A stretch of 64,000 bases of DNA, taken from positions 2,059,501 through 2,123,500 of the forward strand of contig BSDZ01000009.1 of NCBI GenBank assembly GCA_030268105.1, given 5' to 3'. Made by a program: the position numbers and the translations under genes. Below the pieces are notes generated by a model. It saw nothing but the letters and a program-made list of their open reading frames with translations, was not told the DNA's origin and ran no database searches. Numbering within the stretch: the first letter of the stretch is position 1; each line of letters starts with the position of its first letter. This stretch comes from Volvox africanus. Taxonomy: Eukaryota; Chlorophyta; Chlorophyceae; Chlamydomonadales; Volvocaceae. Of the stretch, positions 11,727 to 22,683 are shown piece by piece.

Positions 11727-13079
11727 CTAGAAGTACTGCTCTATCAGCCCCGACGCGCAGTAAAGGCCCGTCCAAAAAACCGCTGTGAACACCGCCTCTG
11801 GCAATGGTAGTGCATCAGATAACAGGACTAACATCCCCCAGATGCTCAGCGTGCTGCCAAGGTACTGGGGGTGGTGGATATCGCTGAAAGGCCACAAATT
11901 GACCCATGGGACGCTGCGTCCCAGCCGACTGCCGTAGTAAACGCCCGTGAAACCGATGGCGCGATAAGTGCCAATGTTGAGCGCCTCCAGGTCAGAAGCA
12001 GGGGTTCGGGGTACGTAACAAGTTCAAAAAGTTGTTATGAGGACAGAGGATGACAAGGGTGGCCAGCTGATATACTTGGACGAACAGAGGCCAGGCATGG
12101 CGGCAGAGGGCGGCTCGGCGGCAGAAAGCAGCTCGGCGGCAGAAAGCAGCGGCAGACTTATAAGCATGTTGGTGGTACCTAGGTAGCTGATCACTAAACT
12201 GTTGAATGAACGCTTAGAGGGAGTGGTTGAGTGGCCTAAGGGAATGCGATCAGGCGGATCTCCAGCCACGGCATAGATTTGAGATCTCTGGAAGGAAAAT
12301 CAAACCTCTTAATGTACGGTGACGACGGTGGCATTATAAATGGTTCCTCTCCTCCCAACCGTTCAGGCTGGTCCGCGTTTTTGTTATGACATGGGCGCCT
12401 AGGCCCTGGGGTACTTCCCTCCCAGAACGGAGTGGGCCACCCTCACCTGACCGTACCCCACCATTACGCCGCCCAGCACCAACTGCCATGCCGCCAGCGG
12501 CCGGCGCAGACACACGCCCGTAGGCTGCGATGCCCATGCCCACAAGAACACGGTGCCAAATTGCATCACTGGGTATCGGCAGGATGATCGAAAGCACACG
12601 GTGTACCAGGATACGGCAGAGGGAGAGGGGGAGAGAGGGAAGGGGGCCGGGAAAGGTAAGGGGAGGAAGGAGGGTTACGAGTAAAACGTATGTGAACACA
12701 CAGGCCATACACGACGAGGGAGGGTGCCTACTTCTGAAACCCATTTCCTTCGCTCCAATCGCCAAACTTAGATACAAACCGTTTCTGCAACTGCACGTTT
12801 GATCCAGATCTTTTTCTTCGTCCTTCCCTTACGCACCCTCACATACGTTTGCCTGCCCTGGGTCTCACCCTTGCCAGTGGCTCCCAGCCAAGCGAATACG
12901 GGCACAGACTGCTTGCGGAAGGTGCGGCGCCACACGCCGGGCGCTAGCCACACGAAGGCGTAAAGCAGGTGGGGAAGCGCTAGCACGGCCAGCAATGAGG
13001 ATGTGGAAGAAAACATTGGCGCTGGCAACCGTTGGCAAAGCTGATGGTCGAGCCAACCCCAATCGGTATAAACTGCCAT
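11727..13079 (-). CDS. PLMT: Phospholipid N-methyltransferase (PLMT)
   Basis: Exons 13079-12869, 12568-12447 and 11984-11727 join in phase with GTGAGA and GTGAGG donors and give 196 residues; the stop is TAG at 11727-11729. The family is a small integral membrane enzyme of the endoplasmic reticulum that uses S-adenosylmethionine to methylate phospho(di)methylethanolamine lipids toward phosphatidylcholine. Visible signatures are ALPHLLYAFVW in exon 1 and an aromatic membrane helix (FGTVFLWAWA) in exon 2. Exon 3 has ALNIGTYRAIG, GVYYGSRLG, VPWV and HPQYLGSTLS, the conserved catalytic region of plant PLMT and yeast Opi3. Four to five hydrophobic helices are present. Length is near the 164-residue Arabidopsis protein, with a somewhat longer N-terminus. 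An in-frame TGA upstream of 13079 supports this start. The gene is head-to-head with the SET gene. Confidence 0.9.
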
Positions 13080-13764
13080 AAGGACTCGATTTGAGAAATT
13101 TCAGTTTCACCGGAGTCGAGAGGTGATCAATGGATGATTACTATTTTTTGATGTGGACTGTGCCGATGGATACGCTTTGTGGGGCCTTTGCCGCTAGGCA
13201 AGGGAGGCAGGGCACGGCGCCTTCAGTTTTTCTTTGCTTCAGTTTGTTCGATAAGTGCTTTTAAAATTGATTTGGGTTCTCCGTCAAGCAGCACAAGTTA
13301 GGTGCTTGGGCGTTGTAATTGGATCTTTGCGAATCGTGCTGCATGGGCCTGCATCGACAACGCATCGGCTGGCTGGTGGGCAACGCAGCAACCGGCATTG
13401 ACTAATCGCTCTGCGGGTAACATAGCTTCAGACGCAGCAAACGTAATGAAATTTGAGGATTAATCCTCAATTATATAGCAACATCATCAGAGAAACTGTT
13501 ACGCTTCGTCTAAAGGAACTCGCGCCGTCGCACTGTAAACATCGACATGAGTTTCCAGGCGCAGCACGTCAGATCTGCAGAATCACTGCTCGGAATTTTC
13601 AGTATATAGAGATAACTCAATTGTATTGTCGCCCATTAAGGTTTACCCGTCATACTTCAACCGACTGTGTCCGACAGATGTTTCAAATTTAGCACATATT
13701 GCGTAGCCAAAGGATGATGTCCTAGCATTTGAATTGAACAATATATCGGAAGGACAAAACCGGG
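13080..13764. promoter_or_regulatory. Divergent intergenic region, PLMT (-) / SET gene (+)
   Basis: The two start codons, 13079 on minus and 13765 on plus, are 685 bp apart. This spacer must therefore hold both 5' UTRs and both promoters. I see no convincing TATA box or repeated operator-like motif. Confidence 0.55.
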
Positions 13765-16700
13765 ATGCTTGAACGGCTCGAGCAACTGGCAGCTACTGAT
13801 GGGCGCGTGAAGGGTGCATTAGCAGCCCATGACACCAACTGCCTTATGGATGCGGTAGAGCGGGCTCTCCTGTCAAAGCCCGAGATCTTTGCGGGGGCGG
13901 TTGCGCAACTTACAAGCGATGACGTGCAGGTTGGTGGGTTGCAGGCACCAGAGTTCCTCCAGCTATGGCTGCGACGCGGCTGCGCGCCCAAAGCCGAAAA
14001 TCCTGCTACCCCTTATCACTCAACTTGGTCTTTCTACCGTCACCCTTGTTCTATTGGTTGGATGACGGACTATTTTTTCGCCATGCCCTCTCAATTTTCC
14101 CCTCCGCGTCAGGGCTGCATACCAGAGCAAAACTGCGCGGAGGCAGCACGGGTCCGTGGCAACGCGCTGTTCCAGGAGGGACAGTATCATGCAGCAATAG
14201 AGCAGTACACGGGTGGGCCGGGCTTGGGGGGCCACATGCGTGCAAGCCCCCGCATGACTGAATTCGCGATAAGTGCGGTGATAAGCAAGTAGCATTGCTC
14301 CGCCACGTACCCATGTTCCCGCCACTCGCTTCCTCCCAGCACCTCCCCACCCTCCCTCTCAGCACCTCCCATCCAACTCCTCCCTCCTCTCCTGTTTCGC
14401 CGCCAGCACCTGCAAGGCTAGTAGTAAACTTCATCACGGTTTTATTATCTTATTTTCTGCTTCTATTTGCGGCATTGGCAGTTATCTTAGGGCTACGTTA
14501 CGTTGAATTTTTTCACCTTGTCTGCCCGAAGGGCGAGGTCACCCGTCATCATCCACCATCGCGGTTAGTAATTGTACTTCATAGCGACATCTCTACAGCA
14601 ATATCATATCTGGTTTATTTGCCTTCCAATCCCTCCTCCACAACTCCTCCCTCCCCTTTTTCACAACTCCTCCCAGTTCCTAATCCCCAGCTTTAGGGGG
14701 CGATGTGGGTCCAACCCCAACGACGACCATCTTTACCTTCCCCACCTCTACCTTCTCCCTCTGTCGTAACTGCAGAAGCCCTTCAGTACCAGTCCGCACT
14801 CACCCCCGCGGGGCAGGTTGCGGCGAGTCGGCTCTACAGCAACAGAGCCGCGGCGCTGCTTCGGCTGATGGCCGGCAGCAGCACCAGCGCGCCTCCACGC
14901 ATCCCGCGGTCCCGTGCATCCTCAGCTTCATCAGCCACGACTTCTTCTTTACCGTCAACGACTTCGTCTGTCGCCGTTTCCTGGTCGGGATTGACTTCCC
15001 AGTCCGAAAGGTCACTCGCTCGAGCTGCACTAGAGGACGCACACTGCGCCACCCGAGCGGATCCCACTTTCGTCAAAGTAACCCTAGAGGGGCGGGAGGG
15101 AGGGATTGAGAGGGATCGGGAGGGGGCGGATTGGGGAGGGTTTGGGAAGGGATGGGGAGGGGACAAAGGGGGCGAGAAATGGGAAAACGGATGGATGGGT
15201 GATAAGAAGGGTCGGGTTAAGGAAAGGCGAGATGATAGTCCTTCACCCCATCCTGCTCCACGCCATGCTTCTCTTCAGGCCTATTACCGCGCCGCAAGTG
15301 CCCGGAGAGCGCTGGGAGACCTCCCGGGAGCGATTGAGGAATGCTATAAGGCCCTTGAGGCGGGATCCCGGGGAGAAGTAGCAACAGCATCCGGGAGGGG
15401 ACTGGGAAGGAGAGCTGGCGGGCAGGACGCCCCTCCATGCCGGACCAGCAGTGGCGGTGGCGGCGCCGCCGTCGCATCTCCCGTACAGATTGATGAGGCG
15501 GCGGCGCTGCTAGCAGAGCTCCACCTTGAGATGGGCCGGGGCCATGAAGGATGCGGGATGGAGGGCGAAGCGAACAGGGAGGAGGGAAAGGCAGCGGCGC
15601 TTCAGGCAGCCGCCTTCAGCGATGGTGTTGGCACATGCGGCAATATTGGCATACATGCGGTGGGCATTAAGGAAGGGGCTGGCAATCGAAGGGATGAAAG
15701 TGAGCGCGTGCGGCAGTTGCCACCCACCAATGCGACCGATCCACGGGTCGTTGTGGGATTCACGCCTGAGCTTGGACGTCATCATATTGTATCCCCCAAT
15801 TCCTCGACCCTACCGCCCGCCTCGGACGTGTTGTACGACTGGCCACTGGCTGCGGTGCTTTGCAAACGCTGGCGGCGGCGCGGCGGTGCTGGCGGCGGCG
15901 GCGGCGGCCCACCAAGGACGGTGTTGCGATGCTGGCGATGTACGGCGGCTTTACAAGCTGAGGCCGGCGAAGTGCCGTACCCATGCACATACTGCCCGAT
16001 GGCCCTGTACTGCAGTCCGTATTGCAGGTACGGAAAACCGATAAACCGAGGAGCGCATCTTTGGGTTTTGCACATCGACTTTAGCACATCTTGTTCATCC
16101 GTTGAAGCACCGTCCCTTTAACCACGCCCCCATGCCGTTGCCCGTTTCGGGGTTCATTAGGGATCATGACCTCTTCCACGTCCCAGGAGGCTGCGAATGC
16201 GGCCTTCCCTGGAGTCACCTGCTGCCCGAAGAGGCACTGCTTTCCTGCCGGCTAATCAGGAGGGCCGCAGCGGAGCAGCTGCAGCAGCAGCAGCTGGATG
16301 GACTCAGACTGGCAGCGGCGGTGGCCGCGGCGCCCGGGGGACCCCCAGCCGGGTCTGCTAAATCGTCGTCGCCGCCGGCGGCGGCAGCGGCGGGGACATT
16401 ACCCTCGTCGTCCTCGCCGGGTGGTGCGGCCCCATGGGACCCTCACCTGACCCGTGGGTCGCTATCGACACGGGAGGTGCTCGACGGGCTGCTGACGCAC
16501 TGCGACAGGTGCAGCATTTCTTTTGTCTTTAGTTTTACATCATTTTGTGCTTGTGTGCGTGGAGGATCGACTGTTACAAACAGTGGAGTCACTCCAGGGA
16601 TCCAGGGATATCTTTCCAATCCATACGACTCGAAGGAGAATGCAGCCGAGCAGTGATGGATGAAAACCGACCAGGTCACCAGGACCCATAAGCGGTTGTA

Positions 16701-19700
16701 AACCGTTACGTAGGGGCTTTCGGCTCGTACGGGAAATTACTAAATTTTGCTGGATCAACGCTGAATTTGACATAAAGACCGCACGACTTGGATTGCACCT
16801 GGGTTTTTTAAAATGTAAAAATAAATGTATAAATTAGTTACCTCCGATAACCATTCGCGATGTTGAGTTTTGAGCAGGACGAAGGACCAGTCTGCAGGAC
16901 GAAGTGTCAGTCTCCTCCTGGCCAGCCCCTTAGCTGCTTTACCCCTTTCCGCTTTATCCCCTTCCTTGCGCCACTAATCCATTGAGAACCCCCCATTACG
17001 GGTACCTCTCCATGTTCCTTCTCTTCGCAACTGTAGCCTGGATTCCGCCGCCCTCGTCCGTACTGCCGTATTGGCGGTCGTCGCCGCCGCCGCCTACCGT
17101 TCCGCATGTCACGTTGCGTTACGACGCTGGCAAAAGCAGCGGCTGATGGCTGAAGGACTTTCCATGGACGAGCAGCGTCAGAAGCAGGAGAAGCAGAAGC
17201 AGGACAACCAGCAGCAACAGCAGCAGCATCAGGAGGAGGAGGTGAAGGAGGGTGGATTCAATCTAAGTAGCCCCCTCCTGCCGGTCCTGGAGGGAGAGGA
17301 AGAGGAGGCGCGGGAACTGCAGCGGCTGCAGCAGTTGCGGCGGCTGAGTGGCGCCGTGCCAGTGGCGGGGCTGCAGCCGCCGGAGGTGTCAGCGCTTGCG
17401 GTGTTCCTGACGCTATGCCGAGTACGGGTCAACGGTATGGCTGTACGACCGGATGTGATGACGTTATCGGGCGACAGGCTGGCCCTGGCGCTGTACCCCG
17501 GTGCCGCATTACTGAACCACAGCTGTGCGCCAAATGTGGGGCTTAGGTACGCAGAGGCAGTGAGCGGCTGGGGACCCATGTGAAGATTTGAATCCAAGAT
17601 CCATGCGAAGGTTCCGAGATGGATGGAGGAAGCGGGGGAAAGATTCATCGCTTCGTGGTGGGGCTGTGGACGTTGGGCCTCTTTAAGTTAGTTTTACTGG
17701 TAAATTTTAATTTTTACCGGTTCCGTGTCCGTTACCCGTACAACCGGCCTGCCTGCCTACTTGGTACTTGCCTGCCACCCGCACTTTACCTCCAGGTTTC
17801 GCGGGCTACAGCTGGTGGCACGAACCATCCGGCCAGTGGCCCCTGGACAGCCCCTGACAATCAGCTACGGCCCGCAGCGGGGAAAGGTACCGCGACACGA
17901 GCGCCTCACGGCAATGAAGGTGCGTTTGATATCCACCTCGCTCAGCTAGCTTGTCATTGATTTGTTCGATATCCCTTTTATATCTTCAGGATTTCCTAAT
18001 ATTCCCTGACAATAAGTCCAAAAATGCAAATAAAATGCCACAAATGAGCGGCAACGCGGTTTTTGATGTGTTTTGTAAGAAGTGCAGGCTTTGGGTACTT
18101 GGGGAAATGGCAACGAGCAGCAAGGCAGTTTTGTGTATCAGGGTTTGGATGGCAAGGGCCAACGATGCCACTGCCCAGGCACCTATGGATACCTTGAAAG
18201 TGTATGCCCGGCTCCCCTCCGCTTCCTGCTGGGTGGGCCCCCTGGCGTCAACCTGGTTGATATAATGCCAATATGGTTTGTGCCCTCCCCGACCACAGGC
18301 ACAGTACGCATTTACGTGCGAGTGCGAGGCGTGCGCCGTCAGTGACCCGTGGGTCGCCGACGATGTGGCGGCGCTGGAGGCCGCATTATGGGGCCTAAAA
18401 TGCCCGACCTGCAGCAGCCAGGCCGGTGATCAGGAACCGCAGGGTGGCCAGGCTTGGAATGCACGAGAGGATGGAGCAAGACGACGTGACAGGTGGAAAT
18501 TTCCCGCGGCCGTGCTCCCTACAGACCCACAGGTCATTGCGCTATGTGGTGGTGGTGCCCAGGATCATCCTAGCGTGGAGAGTGCTACTGGCCGTCGGAA
18601 TAACGCTGCCAAAGGAGGGTGTACGCGTTGCGGACGGCGCCTGACGGAGTTGGAGGTAGCGGCCGCGGCGGAAGTAATGGCGGCGGCGGAGGAATTAGCA
18701 GCGCAAGTGGCGGCGGCGCTCGAGGAGGAAGGGGAAGATGCTAGTGGCGGCACCGGCGGCGGGGCTCAGGGAAATCCTTTGGCTCGGCAGCCGGCGGCGC
18801 TGCTGCTGGAGGCCTGGCAGAAGCTTCAGCACGCGGCGGAGCTACGCCGCCAAGTTCTCCCGGACACTAATAGGCTGATGGGCAGTATGATGCGACAACT
18901 AGCATCCTTGGCGGCTAGGACTCTCCGTGCGGCAGCGGAGGAGGAGGCTGCAGAGGCGGAGGTAAAGAGAAAGCGGGGATACGGGGAAGAGCCAGGCACG
19001 CAGATGAAGAGCAGTGTCGCGGCAACAGCGGTGGCGATTTCGGCAGCGGCTGCACCGCCGCCACCAGTGTCCGACAGTGCACGACGGCGGCCGTCGAAAG
19101 ACGAGCTGAGATCGCTGGCTTATGACGCGGTACGGTATGCATCGTACAGCCTGCTGGCGCTGCAGCAAGTGTACAGCAGCTGTAGCACGGAGGTGCTGTA
19201 CGAACTGGAGCTGCTGGTGGACTTATTACAAGAGGTGACACCGCCGCCGCCACCGTTGACAAGGGCGCAGTTTCCAGACACGGCAAGCGTGGCGGTGGCA
19301 GCCCAGCAGCCCCATCCCGCTTCCGCTGTCCTCTTTGACGGCGAGCGCTGCGGGAGCTGCGGCTTGGCTGGCGAAGCCCACGACGCTGCCTTGCATTCCC
19401 GCCTCTCGGACCTCCTAGCGGCGTCGCTACACTGTTCGCAACGGGACGAGCACCCCGCGACCCATTGCCAACCTTCCCCAGGGCACTTGGCGGCCGCGCC
19501 CGCGTGTGCTGCTGTCAGCAGTCCCCCTAGATCCCGGAAAGATATTGGTGGTGCCGCTGCTAGTGGCGGTGGCGGCGATTCGGTCGGCGGCGTCGCTGGT
19601 GAACTGGAACAAGCGGAGCTGGAGAGGCTGCGGGACACCACGCATGCGCTGTACCGCTGCCTTCACTGGCACCTTTTAGGACAGGAGCTCCGAAGCACTC

Positions 19701-19717
19701 CTGTTGCTTTCCATTGA
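13765..19717 (+). CDS. SMYD4-like TPR / MYND-type zinc finger / SET protein methyltransferase
   Basis: Eight exons close in phase: 13765-13929, 14113-14212, 14776-15077, 15279-16027, 16161-16508, 17037-17546, 17796-17919 and 18299-19717. They give 1,238 residues. Exons 2-4 carry TPR helices (ARVRGNALFQEGQYHAAIEQ, SNRAAALL, AYYRAASARRALGD), as in SMYD4. Residues ~403-438 hold a Cys pattern ending CTYCPMALYCSPYC, resembling a MYND finger, and exon 5 continues with a Gly-Cys-Glu-Cys-Gly motif. The SET core follows: NHSCAPNV at ~715, then a Y-G-P-Q-x-G motif at ~749, then the post-SET cysteines CECEAC at 773-778. These elements predict an S-adenosylmethionine-dependent lysine methyltransferase; the substrate is unknown. 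Gln/Glu- and Ala-rich insertions split the SET region, and the C-terminal ~450 residues are low-complexity plus helices. Animal SMYD4 is about 800 residues, so this one is enlarged. Confidence 0.82.
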
Positions 19718-20933
19718 AGCCGTACACCGCTGCCTTCGCTGACCGCTTGGAAGAATTGAACACTAGTCTCACGTATCGCGCTCCGGAGTCGTGTTGGGCT
19801 CGATACGCTCGTCACTAAGTTGACCGGCTCCCTTGATACGCAAGTATACATGTATCGGTGTTTTTACAATGGCGATATAATGGAGGTGGCCTTCATTTTC
19901 AGTCGTACGGGGGCTCCATGGGACCTTCCGCGTTAGCCACAGCGACAGCGATGGATCACATGCAAACACCCGGGGCTAGCTCAGGCGAGCAAACTGACAC
20001 GTCGTAATTGCAAAATGATGTTGTATGTCTAATAATGATATCACGCGGATGAAGCTTTTGGCTAGCCCCTCGAAGCCCACCCAGCGTCACCCACCTCAGC
20101 CTCCCGGTGCTTGTATACGGTCAAAACTGCTGTTCACTAGGTCTGGGTGTTGGGTGGACGCATATGATGAACGATATACCACACATAGCTACTGCTCCGA
20201 TGAACTTTTTTCTTTTCACCAGCTCAGGCGCTGCCGTGTCGACACCGACACCGAAATACAGCTTCTTCAGTGCAAGGAACCTAAACACGGACAGTGGATG
20301 TGTCGCGACTTCCTGCTCCCTCCCTTCTCACGTTTCCGCAGTGCACAGTCACAGTCACATCCGCAGCCGTCAAGAAGCTCGGAATAAGTGGTCGCGGTAG
20401 TGCCTTAAGCCCTCAGCCTGGGACCCCCCAGCGAAGGACCGGCATCCGCATCCCCTAACCTCCTGATCGTAGACGACTCTCCTCGTTACTGCGTCCAGGG
20501 TCTTTGGATCCGTCGCGATCGTGTTCCACCGCCCATGCCCCAGAATAATTATCCGGGCAACATACACATCTGGACAGTACGAGCAACCACCCAAGCGTGG
20601 GATCTGTCTCGCTGTTTCCCAACCTTCCCAACTGTCCGAACAACGCATATCAGCCCTCAATCGAGTCCTCACCGAGGCATCCGCATCTCTCCACCCCACC
20701 TTTTCCCGGTCCCTTTTTTAAAGTCCAAGGTTCCCCCATCTCCGCAGCTCCGTTCCTCTCACGCGAAAAATGTGTACAGTGGCTGGGCCGTGACCCTTGG
20801 GCATGCCTGCACCCAAGCACGGGCCGCCCGAGTGTCTTGTGTGGTTCTATTGTCACACGCCCTCACCCGCGGCTCCGCGCAAAACATACACACACACGCT
20901 GACTTGTTGTTAACCGGCTGTCGGTGCACCGCG
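19718..20933. other. Spacer between convergent SET gene and LSM8
   Basis: Both neighbouring genes end here, so it should hold two 3' UTRs. No coding segment with a recognisable motif was found on either strand. Short CA-rich runs occur near 20880-20900. Nothing else is visible. Confidence 0.4.
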
Positions 20934-22299
20934 TCAGTGTTGGATGGGCGCCAACGGAGGGGCCCTGACAGCACTCAGATCTAGATGCGAATCTGCTTCC
21001 TCGTCCACCTCGCCTACCACCGCCCTGCGCAACAGCACGGGTGGCACAGACATACATACATAAGAGTTGATTGCTCAGCTGTTCTCATCAACTCGCCCGC
21101 AGGGTCCGGTGATTTCAAGTGACCATTGTCACTGACGGCGGCTTCATCCGCACATATAGACGGCCGGATGGGGACACATGGCGTGAAGGAGAACGATGAG
21201 GAGACGGTAGCGACGTAAGTGCATCACACCTTGGCAGTAGCCTGTACAGTTATGGCTACGGGGTCCGTTACGGGGTCCGTCGAAGGCGATCCGTCATTGG
21301 GTCAGTAAGACCAAAAAGCACTGTGCGGCCTTGTAACGATATGGCTGCCGTGGCTGCTTGCCAGTACACGTCCGTAAGCGTGTTCACAACCAAAGTTCAA
21401 TTAAAAAAAGGAAATATGTCGAGGAAAGGAATATGTCAAGTACGAAGACAAGGCGATGACGGATTTTCAGGACCTGGCACCGGCCTGCAACCCAAGTGGA
21501 TGCTAGCTCCAAAATTGCGCAAACGTCCTAGGCCCCCGATCCGGCGGACAAATCACTTACACATTGTCGCCACGGATGCAGTACACTCCGGGGTTCTGGA
21601 TGATTTGGACGCCGGACTGCGAAGCGGGATGGAAGTGTAAAGCAGAGGAGCGAAGCGTGGTCAAGCGAGCAAGGGGACCTTTGGGGACCGGGCCAGGAGG
21701 CCTGGAGCGCAGGCCTGTAAACGCGGGGTAGCGCAGGTACTGGAGTCCATGAAGTTTGCAAGTTGGCGACATCCATGTTACCTATTGCTCGTGATGGTAA
21801 AGAGGCAGTAGTTAACATGCAGAGGGATATGCGTGCATGGCTCGAATTGAAAGGGGCTCATATGCACCCCCAGATTATTCGCAAAAGAGGCCGGGCATCG
21901 TGATACGTTGGTTTTCAACTATCCCCGCCGCCTGCCCCCTGCCTTCAACCCCCGAGCTCACTCTCGTAGAGTAAACCCGTTCTTGGCATTCCTGGAGTAG
22001 GAGATTGGTCGCTTGATCGTATCCCCGCAGGATGCCCTGCACGTTCACACACAGTACATAGCTCTGAGACCGCCCGTACAAACGCATGGACAGAGAGGCG
22101 CGGACGGCCTACGCACCACGTAATGCTTTCCGTCATTAGTGATGACGGAAATTTGAGCTGCGGAAAGAGGCAAGCCACCAAGGCTTAGTTCACGCGCCAG
22201 ATCGCCAGTTAAAGTGACTATACAGTTGAAGTGACTATACTTGTAACATACAGACTTACTTCCTATTAACGGTGCAAGTCCAGCTTCCCCAGATGCCAT
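20934..22299 (-). CDS. LSM8: U6 snRNA-associated Sm-like protein LSm8
   Basis: Five very small exons join in phase: 22299-22260, 22157-22117, 22036-21962, 21616-21561 and 21024-20934. They give 100 residues, the normal length for LSm8. LSm8 is the nuclear subunit that defines the LSm2-8 ring, which binds the 3' oligo(U) end of U6 snRNA. Visible signatures are MASG at the start, then ISVITNDGKHYVGILRGYDQ and TNLLLQECQERVYS (Sm1 motif). YCIRGDNVAVVGEVDEE is the Sm2 motif, with the Arg-Gly-Asp-Asn core. Donors include GTAAGT and GTGAGC, and acceptors are pyrimidine-rich CAG. The Val of the Sm2 motif is split between exons 4 and 5. No exon is longer than 91 nt, so a simple ORF scan misses the gene. 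Its start is 384 bp from that of thioredoxin z. Confidence 0.93.
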
Positions 22300-22683
22300 T
22301 TGCCAGCTAGAGTACAGTACACAACGTGAAATGGCTCCGTGGCCACAGAGCAGCGGCGGGGTCACGGCCAAATCATCATGAGATTAAATGTCTGACGTTT
22401 CGTCTTATTAACTGGAAACGAAAAGAAAGTTTGGGTCGGCTATTAGCTTGCGGCCTGTATTGGATCGGTTGACCTTGGAAGTGTCAGGATTTGGGCAGAT
22501 GTACACAAACTGCAAACATACGAACCTCTATCTTCAGTGACGAGATCGACCTAACTTAGAAAGATCACGCTGAGGCAGAAACAATCCAGCAGTGGTACGA
22601 ACATTCCGTTCCGACTGCACTTATCGTGACTGGCTGGCCAACTGAGGCTGTCTTAATTATAACCTTACGTCTGTAAGGATTAT
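22300..22683. promoter_or_regulatory. Divergent intergenic region, LSM8 (-) / TRXz (+)
   Basis: Start codons at 22299 (minus) and 22684 (plus) leave only 384 bp for two 5' UTRs and promoters, so a shared bidirectional promoter is likely. I could not identify a specific motif. Confidence 0.55.

Noticed and set aside
22128..22150. TTCCGTCAT/ATGACGGAA hairpin as a regulatory site
   Set aside because: It lies in LSM8 exon 2, where the bases encode the conserved Ser-Val-Ile-Thr-Asn-Asp-Gly segment, so the symmetry is probably incidental.
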